Below the pieces are notes generated by a model, which was not told the DNA's origin, ran no database searches, and worked only from the letters and a program-made list of their open reading frames with translations. A program made the position numbers and the translations under genes. A DNA stretch of 64,000 nt from Nocardia macrotermitis. Its GTDB lineage: Bacteria; Actinomycetota; Actinomycetes; Mycobacteriales; Mycobacteriaceae. Positions 50,011 through 57,471 of this stretch are shown here, one piece after another (positions within the stretch are counted from its first letter, which is position 1; each line of letters opens with the position of its first letter). Location: NCBI RefSeq assembly GCF_009604405.1, contig NZ_WEGK01000011.1, positions 124,001 through 188,000 on the forward strand. Reading direction: 5' to 3'.

Positions 50011-50469
50011 CTAGGGACGCTCCACGTTCTCGTCTTCATCGAGCCACTCGGGGTCGGTGCTGTCGAGTCCGGCCGCGATGGCTGTGGCTGTCTCTTTCCA
50101 GGACGTCAGTTCCGCGATCGCCAGATGTGGCTGGTCGGTGGAGAACGATGCGCGCGCCGCGTCTACGAGATCCTGCGCGCAGGACTCCCGGTCGGCAGGC
50201 GACAGGGCGAGCATCCAGGGGAATGCCTTGGCCATCCGCTCGGCGAGCGAGCCGTTGTCGTCGAGGGTGACGGTGATGAGCTGTGCGGCGAATCTCAATA
50301 GGCGTGAGCGCCCCTCGGCCTCGCGCTGCGACATCAGCACCAGTGCTTCGCCGTCGCGTCGGGTTACCGTCACGGGGTGCACCTCGGCCTCGGCGAAGAC
50401 CTCGGCGGAGTGCTTGCTCAGGTCGGAGGAGCGCCGGGTCGCCAGGGGGATTCTTGCTGTGGTGCCCAT
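50011..50469 (-). CDS. Phd/YefM-like antitoxin with C-terminal extension
   Basis: This 152-residue protein has an N-terminal domain, LATRRSSDLSKHSAEVFAEA, then EVHPVTVTRRDGEALVLMSQ, which is the Phd/YefM fold (the D-L-x-x-x...V...V-T-R-x-G...V-L-x-x pattern). That fold binds the operator and neutralises a toxin. The 90-residue helical extension, with acidic end DPEWLDEDENVERP, probably contacts the toxin. Promoter and operator would be in the 198-bp gap shared with the luciferase-like gene. Confidence 0.72.
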   Translation of the reverse strand: MGTTARIPLATRRSSDLSKHSAEVFAEAEVHPVTVTRRDGEALVLMSQREAEGRSRLLRFAAQLITVTLDDNGSLAERMAKAFPWMLALSPADRESCAQDLVDAARASFSTDQPHLAIAELTSWKETATAIAAGLDSTDPEWLDEDENVERP

Positions 50470-50595
50470 GGGCTCATGGTATTCGGAACGTATTCGGAAG
50501 TCCAGGGCGTCGATCGGTCACCGCGTCCCGATCGTGAAGGTCCGCGACTGAGCGGACGGTTCGCGCGGCTCGAGGTCGCACTTGGCAAACGGAAC

Positions 50596-50611
50596 AACGA
50601 TCCGTATCGTT
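50596..50611. promoter_or_regulatory. Palindrome upstream of the luciferase-like gene
   Basis: AACGAT-CCGT-ATCGTT lies 57 bp before the 50668 start, flanked by GGAAC (50591) and GGTTCC (50622). It looks like an operator, but no regulator gene is adjacent apart from the divergent antitoxin, whose own promoter also lies in this gap. Confidence 0.4.
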
Positions 50612-50667
50612 AGTGGAGCAAGGTTCCGTTTCAAGGTGTGTTGCCGATATCGAGAGGACCGATCGCC

Positions 50668-51564
50668 ATGCCGCCTGTCTCCCGCCCGAGTTTCGGGATT
50701 ATGACCCCGCCCCAGCAGGTCGCCTACCAGGACATTCAGCGAGTGTGGCGGGAGGCGGACGGCGTTCAGCAGATCGAGCACGCCTGGCTGTTCGATCATC
50801 TGATGCCCATCGGCGGCGATCCGGACGGGCCGATCTTCGAGGGGTGGACGCTGTTGTCCGCGCTGGCCGCGCAGACCTCGCGGCTGCGGCTGGGGCTGTT
50901 GGTGACCAGCAATCGGGTGCGGCCGCCCGCGTTGCTGGCGAAGATCGCGACGACGGTGGATATCGTCTCCGACGGTCGCCTGGACTTCGGTATCGGTGTC
51001 GGCTCGCGGCCCGATATTCCTTGGGCGCGAAGGGAATACGACGGGCACGGGCTGGAGTATCACGACACCGCGCATGCGATCGGGAGCTTCGCCGAGGCAT
51101 GCACGGTGATCCGGCGGCTGTGGACCGCGGACGAGCCCTTCGACTTCGACGGCGAGTACATCAAGTTGACCGGGGCGCTCGGTAATCCCCGGCCCGTGCA
51201 GCGGCCGCATCCGCCGATCATGATCGGCGGGCGCGCGGCGTCGACGTTGCGGGTGGCCGCCGAGCACGCCGATCTGTGGAACATCCCGGGTGGCGATATC
51301 GCCGATGCCGTGCAGCGCAGCGCCCTGCTGGACCGGTACTGCGCCGAGATCGGGCGGGATCCGGCCGCGATCACGCGCTCGATCTTCCTGCCGGTGTCCT
51401 ACGACCAGCCGGAACGCACCCGGGATGCGGTCGACGAGGCGCTCGGGGCGGGGTTCGGGCATATCGTGCTGGGGCTCGGGGAGCCGTATCCGGTCGGGGT
51501 GGCGCGCTGGGTTGCCGAGGAGATCATCGGTAGTCGTGCCGAGGCTGCACCGGTGGGTGTGTAG
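50668..51564 (+). CDS. Luciferase-like monooxygenase (probably F420-dependent)
   Basis: This 298-residue TIM barrel has FGIMTPPQQVAYQDIQRVWR, HAWLFDHLMPIGGDPDGPIF, TSRLRLGLLVTSNRVRPPAL, and RPHPPIMIGGRAASTLRVAA, the family's Gly-rich phosphate loop. Mycobacterial and nocardial members use F420 or FMNH2. The substrate is unknown. The ATG at 50668 with GAGAGGAC ahead is preferred to a GTG at 50638. It stands alone within the interrupted pdxS-tesB interval. Confidence 0.85.
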   Translation: MPPVSRPSFGIMTPPQQVAYQDIQRVWREADGVQQIEHAWLFDHLMPIGGDPDGPIFEGWTLLSALAAQTSRLRLGLLVTSNRVRPPALLAKIATTVDIVSDGRLDFGIGVGSRPDIPWARREYDGHGLEYHDTAHAIGSFAEACTVIRRLWTADEPFDFDGEYIKLTGALGNPRPVQRPHPPIMIGGRAASTLRVAAEHADLWNIPGGDIADAVQRSALLDRYCAEIGRDPAAITRSIFLPVSYDQPERTRDAVDEALGAGFGHIVLGLGEPYPVGVARWVAEEIIGSRAEAAPVGV

Positions 51565-51702
51565 CGGGCTGCCTGTTCGCGGTCGCGGCGGGGCGGGATC
51601 GCGCGAGTCGGTGAGACGCAGGCTGTCACCGGCGGCAAACGCGCTGTCCGGTGCGTTGCGCCGAGACATGTTTTGCCGAGATACGCTGTGCCGAAGGTGC
51701 TT

Positions 51703-52320
51703 TCAGCGTCTCGGCGAGTCTCCGAGACGGAGGGCCGGACGGTCGCGGTGGTCCCACGCGACCAGGATGTCCGGATCCTGATCCGCGTCGCGGCGGTGCC
51801 GCAGCAGCGCCGCGACGACGAACGGTTCGACCTCCGCGCGTCGCAGCGCACCCTCCGACAGTCGCAGTTCGACACTCAGATCGAAACCCAATCCGCGACC
51901 CAGCAACATCGGCCCCGCGACGAGCACGATCGTCTCGGGCTTCGCGGAAACCGTTGTGGCGCGGGCGGATCGGTCGGTGCTCTCGTTCCACAGCGCGGGC
52001 AGCCACTGCCCCCGCTCCCGCAACGCCTGGAGCACTTCGCGATTCAGCCCCGCGTAGTCGAACCACGCTGTGCGGTACGACATCTCGTCGCGTCCGAACT
52101 CCAGGCGCAGCGACGCCGGGCGGACATAGTCGTGCAGGGACACCGTCGCGCAGGCCCGGCCTCGGGTGCGGATCCGGTCGGCCACGGTCTCGGCGAAACC
52201 GAGCGGGTCGGCCGGATCGGCCCCGTCCACCGCGACGATCGCGTATCCGGGCAGCACGAGGGCGCGATCCAGCACCAGCGAGAACAGCGCGTCCACGGTG
52301 ACAGGGGAGAAGCTCGGCAC
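51703..52320 (-). CDS. Uridine-kinase-like protein with degenerate P-loop
   Basis: About 205 residues from a GTG at 52320; the start is uncertain because no clear ribosome binding site is seen. The layout resembles the uridine kinase-like family of actinobacteria: LVLPGYAIVAVDGADPADPL, then SLHDYVRPASLRLEFGRDEM, SYRTAWFDYAGLNREVLQAL, and PETIVLVAGPMLLGRGLGFD. The Walker A (GxxGxGKT) is replaced by DGADPADPLG, so ATP binding of the usual kind is doubtful. It is divergent from tesB. It could be a non-catalytic or differently working relative. Confidence 0.6.
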   Translation of the reverse strand: MPSFSPVTVDALFSLVLDRALVLPGYAIVAVDGADPADPLGFAETVADRIRTRGRACATVSLHDYVRPASLRLEFGRDEMSYRTAWFDYAGLNREVLQALRERGQWLPALWNESTDRSARATTVSAKPETIVLVAGPMLLGRGLGFDLSVELRLSEGALRRAEVEPFVVAALLRHRRDADQDPDILVAWDHRDRPALRLGDSPRR

Positions 52321-52420
52321 CGGACCATCATGCCGGGCGGTGGGTTTCGCGGAGAGTCGGCCATCGGCGTGGGTTCGCCATCGCTTAGCCTGAGCACGGC
52401 GACTTCCGGAAGGACGGATC

Positions 52421-53242
52421 ATGGCGACGATCGAAGAGGCGTTGGAGCTCGAGCGGCTCGAGCGGGACATCTTCCGTGGCGCATCGCTCAAGACCCAGTT
52501 GCCTCGCACGTTCGGCGGGCAGGTTGCCGGACAGGCGCTGGTGTCGGCGGTGCGCACGGTGGATCCGAAATTTCAGGTGCATTCGCTGCACGGTTATTTC
52601 CTGCGCCCCGGCAACCCGACCGAGCCGACCGTCTACGAGGTCGACCGCATCCGGGACGGTCGCTCGTTCTGCACCCGCCGGGTGACCGGGATCCAGGACG
52701 GTCAGGCGATCTTCACCATGTCGGCCTCGTTCCACATCGGCGACGAGGGGCCCGAGCACCAGGACCTGATGCCGCAGGTGCCGCCGCCGGACGATCTGCC
52801 CGACGCGGAGAACGCGATGAGCCCCGAACGCCTGTGGGCCATGCGCGAATGGGAGCACTGGGATATCCGCCCGATCCCGAACGACCAGGTCACCCGGCGC
52901 GACGGGCTCGGCTCCCAGCAGCAGGTGTGGTTCCGCTACCGCCACCCGTTGCCGGACGATCCGCTGTTCCACGTCTGCACGCTGGCCTATATGAGCGATA
53001 TGACGCTGCTCGGCTCGTCCAAGGTGACCCATCAGGACGAGCCGACCCAGAACGCGTCGCTCGATCACGCGATGTGGTTCCTGCGGCCGTTCCGCGCCGA
53101 CGATTGGCTGCTCTACGACCAGAACTCGCCCTCGGCGGGTTTCGGTCGCGCGCTCACCGGCGGGCGAATCTTCACGCAGCGTGGGGAATTGGTGGCCGCG
53201 GTGGTGCAGGAGGGGCTCGTGCGCACGCTGCGCACCGTCTGA
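52421..53242 (+). CDS. tesB: Acyl-CoA thioesterase II
   Basis: This 273-residue double-hotdog protein begins with LERDIFRGASLKTQLPRTFG, then GGQVAGQALVSAVRTVDPKF. VHSLHGYFLRPGNPTEPTVY, RSFCTRRVTGIQDGQAIFTM and, in the second hotdog, QNASLDHAMWFLRPFRADDW with LLYDQNSPSAGFGRALTGGR carry the catalytic Asp/Gln/Thr region of TesB. It cleaves medium- to long-chain acyl-CoA. The place between pdxS and pdxT is the same as that of Rv2605c in M. tuberculosis. Confidence 0.95.
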   Translation: MATIEEALELERLERDIFRGASLKTQLPRTFGGQVAGQALVSAVRTVDPKFQVHSLHGYFLRPGNPTEPTVYEVDRIRDGRSFCTRRVTGIQDGQAIFTMSASFHIGDEGPEHQDLMPQVPPPDDLPDAENAMSPERLWAMREWEHWDIRPIPNDQVTRRDGLGSQQQVWFRYRHPLPDDPLFHVCTLAYMSDMTLLGSSKVTHQDEPTQNASLDHAMWFLRPFRADDWLLYDQNSPSAGFGRALTGGRIFTQRGELVAAVVQEGLVRTLRTV

Positions 53243-53264
53243 TCCGCGCCGCCTCCGATGGCAT

Positions 53265-53294
53265 CGGCCCGGTTCCCGTGCGGGAGCCGGGCCG
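53265..53294. terminator. Hairpin terminator after tesB
   Basis: A 14-bp stem (53265-53278 with 53281-53294, one G-T pair) with a 2-nt loop, 23 bp after the tesB stop. Confidence 0.6.
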
Positions 53295-53300
53295 AATCGG

Positions 53301-53879
53301 TCACGCGGGCTGTACGCGCAGGTGGCACACGACCGTATCGGGCAGGCGGCGCAGCTGACGTTCCAGTTCGTCGTTGCGATGACTGGGCAGTACCCGACCT
53401 CATCCGGCGGGCGGATCCACCTCGGCGATCAGCACGACCTTGCGACGTCCGTCGAAGTTCTCCCGCACATACCGCGCCACCGGAGCGCCGACGCCGCAAT
53501 CACCGGCGTCGATGATCTCCGGGTGCACCTCGGGATGCCACGCCTCCCACGCCTTGGTGAACGCGGTGGTGTTCTCCCTGGGCAGGCAGACGTGCACCGC
53601 GACGAGGTCGTGCCCGAGCGACAGCGCCGCGGGCACCCAGCCGGTGCCGCGACAGCCGTCGATCCGGTTGTACTGCTTGCGAATTCGCTCCATCACCAGA
53701 ACCAGCAGCACGATCGCCACCGTCACCGGCAGGGGCACTCCCAGTCCCGCGCTGCCCGCGGCGGCCAGCACCAGCCCGATGGATTCGGGGCCGTACGCCA
53801 CCGAGGCCATCACATCGAGGGACAACCCCGCCAGGCCGGTGGCCACGGTCAGGCCGCGCCGGGGCGTCGGGGTGTCCAC
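53301..53879 (-). pseudogene. Remnant of an APC-family amino acid permease
   Basis: Reading from a GTG at 53879, the first 50 residues (GLTVATGLAGLSLDVMASVA, YGPESIGLVLAAAG) are the first helix of actinobacterial APC permeases. The chain then jumps to their cytoplasmic C-terminal domain (ALSLGHDLVAVHVCLPREN, FTKAWEAWHPEVHPEIIDAG, RKVVLIAEVDPPAG). About 400 residues with the other helices are missing. A TGA at 53400-53402 then interrupts the frame; beyond it the same frame continues with SHRNDELERQLRRLPDTVVC to a TGA at 53301, matching the normal family end. Internal deletion plus an in-frame stop mark a decaying gene. The family extent is recalled, not searched. Confidence 0.75.
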
Positions 53880-53960
53880 CGGCCCGCCGGGCGGGTGACC
53901 AGAACCACATCCGGGGGCGGTCGTTCGAGGCCCTGACCGGCCTGCTCGTATGCTCGATCC

Positions 53961-54575
53961 GTGAAACCGATCATCGGAGTGCTGGCGTTGCAGGGTGACG
54001 TGCGCGAGCATTTCCACGCTCTCGCCGCCTGCGGCGCCGAACCGGTGAACGTGCGCCGCGAATCCGAACTCGCCGCCGTCGACGGCTTGGTGCTGCCCGG
54101 CGGCGAATCCACCGCGATCAGCAAGTTGCTCGAGGTGTTCGGGCTGCTCGAACCGTTGCGGCAGCGGCTGCGCGAGGGCCTGCCCGCCTACGGTTCGTGT
54201 GCGGGGATGATCCTGCTCGCCGATACCGTGCTGGACACCCGGCCCGACGCGCAATCGCTATCCGGGATCGATATGACCGTGCGGCGCAACGCCTTCGGGC
54301 GTCAGGTGGATTCGTTCGAGACCGATCTGGACTTCGCGGGCATCGCGGGCGATCCGGTGCGCGCGGTGTTCATCCGCGCGCCGTGGGTCGAGCGTGTCGG
54401 TGACGGGGTGCGGGTGCTGGCGACGGTACCGTCGGGCCCGGCGGCGGGCCGGATCGTGGCGGTGCGGCAGGACAACGTGCTGGCCACCTCGTTCCATCCG
54501 GAGGTCACCGGCGATCTGCGGGTGCACGCCATGTTCGTGGACATCGTCCGCGAGCGGGCGGCCGCTATGACCTGA
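53961..54575 (+). CDS. pdxT: Pyridoxal 5'-phosphate synthase, glutaminase subunit PdxT
   Basis: This 204-residue class I glutamine amidotransferase has IGVLALQGDVREHFHALAAC, VLPGGESTAISKLL, the nucleophile Cys80 in YGSCAGMILLA, and the catalytic His/Glu in ATSFHPEVTGDLRVH. It releases ammonia from glutamine and channels it to PdxS. The start is a GTG at 53961. Separated from pdxS by 4.4 kb, it now needs its own promoter or readthrough from upstream genes. Confidence 0.96.
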   Translation: MKPIIGVLALQGDVREHFHALAACGAEPVNVRRESELAAVDGLVLPGGESTAISKLLEVFGLLEPLRQRLREGLPAYGSCAGMILLADTVLDTRPDAQSLSGIDMTVRRNAFGRQVDSFETDLDFAGIAGDPVRAVFIRAPWVERVGDGVRVLATVPSGPAAGRIVAVRQDNVLATSFHPEVTGDLRVHAMFVDIVRERAAAMT

Positions 54576-54646
54576 GACACCGGGCAGTAGACTGTCACGG
54601 TTATCCGCGCGAATTTCGAGCACACCGACGTGAAGGAAGTAGGGGA

Positions 54647-55399
54647 ATGAGCGGCCACTCCAAATGGGCCACCACCAAGCACAAGAAGGCCGTTATCGAT
54701 GCCAAGCGCGGCAAGATGTTTGCCAAGCTGATCAAGAACATCGAGGTTGCGGCGCGTACGGGTGGTGGGGACCCTGGCGGAAACCCGACTCTGTACGACG
54801 CCATCCAGAAGGCGAAGAAATCCTCGGTCCCGAACGACAACATCGAGCGCGCCCGCAAGCGCGGCAGCGGTGAAGAGGCCGGTGGCGCCGACTGGCAGAC
54901 CATCACCTACGAGGGTTACGGCCCGAACGGCGTCGCGGTGCTGATCGAATGCCTCACCGACAACCGCAACCGCGCCGCCGGTGAGGTGCGCGTGGCCATG
55001 ACCCGCAACGGCGGCAACATGGCCGACCCGGGTTCGGTGGCATACCTGTTCCACCGCAAGGGCGTGGTCACGCTGGAGAAGAACGGCCTGAGCGAGGACG
55101 ACGTCCTGATGGCCGTCCTGGACGCCGGCGCCGAAGAGGTCAACGACCTGGGCGATTCGTTCGAGGTCATCAGCGAACCCGGCGACCTGGTCGCGGTGCG
55201 CACCGCGCTGCAGGAGGCCGGTATCGAATACGACTCGGCCGACTCCGGCTTCCAGCCGTCGGTATCGGTCGCGGTCGACGCCGAAACCGCCCGCAAGGTC
55301 TTCAAACTCGTCGACGCCCTCGAGGACAGCGACGACGTCCAGGACGTCTACACCAACGTGGACATCAGCGACGAGGTCCTCGCCGAACTCGACGCGTAA
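54647..55399 (+). CDS. yebC: YebC/PmpR-family regulator or translation factor
   Basis: This 250-residue protein begins MSGHSKWATTKHKKAVIDAK and continues RGKMFAKLIKNIEVAAR, the invariant start of YebC. GGDPGGNPTLYDAIQKAKKS, EGYGPNGVAVLIECLTDNRN, and GSVAYLFHRKGVV follow. Members were described as DNA-binding regulators; more recent work links one branch to relief of ribosome stalling at proline-rich sequences. In mycobacteria yebC precedes ruvC; here a terminator and MutS-core genes follow instead. GAAGTAGGGG is the ribosome binding region. Confidence 0.96.
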   Translation: MSGHSKWATTKHKKAVIDAKRGKMFAKLIKNIEVAARTGGGDPGGNPTLYDAIQKAKKSSVPNDNIERARKRGSGEEAGGADWQTITYEGYGPNGVAVLIECLTDNRNRAAGEVRVAMTRNGGNMADPGSVAYLFHRKGVVTLEKNGLSEDDVLMAVLDAGAEEVNDLGDSFEVISEPGDLVAVRTALQEAGIEYDSADSGFQPSVSVAVDAETARKVFKLVDALEDSDDVQDVYTNVDISDEVLAELDA

Positions 55400-55411
55400 T
55401 CCGATCTGCAC

Positions 55412-55454
55412 CGAAGGCCGTCTGCAGTGAATGCTGCAGGCGGCCTTCGATTTT
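55412..55454 (+). terminator. Rho-independent terminator after yebC
   Basis: A 16-bp stem (55412-55427 with 55434-55449, one G-T pair), 6-nt loop and a following ATTTTCG. Confidence 0.8.
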
Positions 55455-55965
55455 CGTATTCGGGATGTCATTCCTCCGGCCGCAGCGCCGGAGTGCTGCG
55501 CGAGGGCATCGCGCACGTGTTCACCCCGTCCACCCCGCCGGTGAGCGGGGGACGGTTCTCGGCCGTCTTACGCTGCTGTTTCGATCGGGGGCATCGCGTG
55601 GCTGACCGTGGTATCAGGCGCGTGCGATCGTGGCTGCGTAGTCGTGACTCGACGTGTTCGTCGGGCGCGGTGCCGCGGATGTGTTTGATCGAAATATTCT
55701 GTGGTGTAGCGGCATTTGCTCGCCGCGACCTGTGTTTCGTTGTGTCGATCGACTGTTCGGCGCGGGCGGGGCGGGCCGGTCCTGGGGCATCGGGGGATTC
55801 GCCGCGGTTCCGGAACCGATTGGTTCGGCGGAGGGGTGCTTGCGGACCGCGTCTATGGCCGGTGTGGCTGGGATGGGCTGGGGCTGTTCGGTCTTCGGGC
55901 TGCTGGCTACAGATCTGCGGTCGAATCTGTTGTAGCGGACAGCATGTCGGTGGAGCGGGGTGTCG
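55455..55965. other. Gap without a recognisable gene
   Basis: About 510 bp between the yebC terminator and the 3' end of the MutS-core gene. Frames are open on the plus strand (for example 55427-56068), but the product is Cys/Arg/Trp-rich, has no start signals and runs into the minus-strand gene. It has more GTG and TGT words than its neighbours. I see no tRNA, repeat or ruvC. Confidence 0.5.
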
Positions 55966-57471
55966 TTATCGGGGTGGGGTGTGGGATTCGGGTGTGCGGT
56001 CGAAGACCTTGTGGAAGATGTCGGTGGCGTGGCTTTCGGGTTCGGGGGTGGCGGGGGTGAGGTGGTAGGTGCGGGTGCCGTCGGGGAGGCGTTCGGCGCG
56101 GAGGAACAGGTCGGTGGGGTGGGGGGAATCGGCTCGGCGGCGGGCGAATTCGGTCAGGTGGGTGACGAAGAGGATGGTGATGCCGGTGTCGAGGAGGGCG
56201 TTGAGCAGGGGAGTGGCGATCTGTTCGGCGTCGCGGGCGGCGGTGGTGGCGAAGGATTCGTTGCACAGGAGTAGGGAGTTGGGGGTCATGTGGTCGATGA
56301 GGGTGCTCATGCGGGTGAGTTCCTCGACCAGTTTGCCGTGTGACATGGTGCGGTCCTCGTCGGCGGCGAAATGGGTGAAGATGCCGCCGTGCAGGTCTGT
56401 CTCGAAAGTTGTTGCGGTGACGAATATTCCGGCGTGTGCCATGAGTTGGGCCGCGCCGACCGAACGCAGGAAGGTGGATTTGCCGCCGTTGTTGGCTCCG
56501 GTCACGATGACGAGGGTGCGGCCGGTCGCGTCGAGGTCATTGCCGACGACGGTGCGGCCCGCGGTCAGGCACAGTCCGATATCGCGTAATCCGGTGCAGC
56601 GCAGGCGTGCTGAGCCGGTGGGGTGGACGGTCGGCAGGCAGAACGGGATCGAATCGCGGATCAGCCTGCGGTGCAGGGTGACACAGCCCAGATAGAACGC
56701 CAGCTGGGTGTGCAGCAGTCCGAAGAAGTCCTGGACGTGATCGGCGGCGTCGCTGACCACGTCGGCGATGATCTGCAATGCCGGATTCTGTAGTCGGACA
56801 AGGGGATCGGATTCGGGCTCCGGATCGTCGATGGCTTCGAAGGCACGGCCGGTGCGGCGGTCCAGGCCGAAACGGCGGCGGCGGATCGGTGCGTGCAGGG
56901 TTATCCCGGCGATCTTGTCACCCGGTCCGAGGCTCGCGGTGAAGTGCAGTCCGTGCTCGAAATCCAGTGTGGCGAGCTGTTGTTCGACCGAGGTGAGGTA
57001 CGACTCGTCCAGCTCGGCGGCGACGGTGGCGGCCAGATCGGCGAATCCGGCGGATTCGAACGACGCGGTGTGGCGGGCGCAGGCGGTCCGCAGCTCGCGC
57101 AGACAGCCGAGCAGCTCCCGCAGCGGTTCCAGGGCGAGCAGGAGTTTGCCGTTGGGGCGATGTCGCGGGCCGACCCGATAACGTTTGATCTGCGTTGCGC
57201 GCGTGGCGATTCGGTAGAGTTCGCGCACCGCGTCGGGATGCGCGCAGCAGTCGGCGAGCACGGCGTGGCGGTAGCGGATCACCTCGGGATCGGTGACGCT
57301 CACCGGCAGGATCGCCCGGACCGCCGCGGCCACAGCGGGATCCTCGCCGAACTCCTCGTCGCGGGACATGGCCGTGCAGAGCGCGTCCAGGCCGAGATCG
57401 GTCAGCGTGCGCGGTTCGGTGGTGACGGTGCGGACCGCGACGTCGGGCGGTTGCAACAGCGCGAGTCTCAT
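55966..57471 (-). CDS. MutS-core ATPase lacking the mismatch domain (second of pair)
   Basis: This 501-residue protein ends in a MutS domain V ATPase: Walker A VIVTGANNGGKSTFLRSVGA, the mid motif FTHFAADEDRTMSHGKLVEE, the Walker B-like LLLCNESFATTAARDAEQ, and ILFVTHLTEFARR. The MutS Walker B is normally DExGRGT; here it is NESFATT, as in its neighbour. The N-terminal 300 residues correspond to the lever and clamp core; the FxE mismatch domain and connector are absent. The ATG overlaps the stop of the 57468 gene, so the two are coupled. The family is known as MutS-like, but its biology is not. Confidence 0.8.
   Translation of the reverse strand: MRLALLQPPDVAVRTVTTEPRTLTDLGLDALCTAMSRDEEFGEDPAVAAAVRAILPVSVTDPEVIRYRHAVLADCCAHPDAVRELYRIATRATQIKRYRVGPRHRPNGKLLLALEPLRELLGCLRELRTACARHTASFESAGFADLAATVAAELDESYLTSVEQQLATLDFEHGLHFTASLGPGDKIAGITLHAPIRRRRFGLDRRTGRAFEAIDDPEPESDPLVRLQNPALQIIADVVSDAADHVQDFFGLLHTQLAFYLGCVTLHRRLIRDSIPFCLPTVHPTGSARLRCTGLRDIGLCLTAGRTVVGNDLDATGRTLVIVTGANNGGKSTFLRSVGAAQLMAHAGIFVTATTFETDLHGGIFTHFAADEDRTMSHGKLVEELTRMSTLIDHMTPNSLLLCNESFATTAARDAEQIATPLLNALLDTGITILFVTHLTEFARRRADSPHPTDLFLRAERLPDGTRTYHLTPATPEPESHATDIFHKVFDRTPESHTPPR

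Noticed and set aside
55400..55965. ruvC, expected after yebC from mycobacterial order
   Set aside because: No RuvC-like residues in any frame; the order has changed here.
55427..56068. Plus-strand 213-codon frame after yebC
   Set aside because: Cys/Arg-rich, starts inside the terminator and runs into the minus-strand MutS-core gene.
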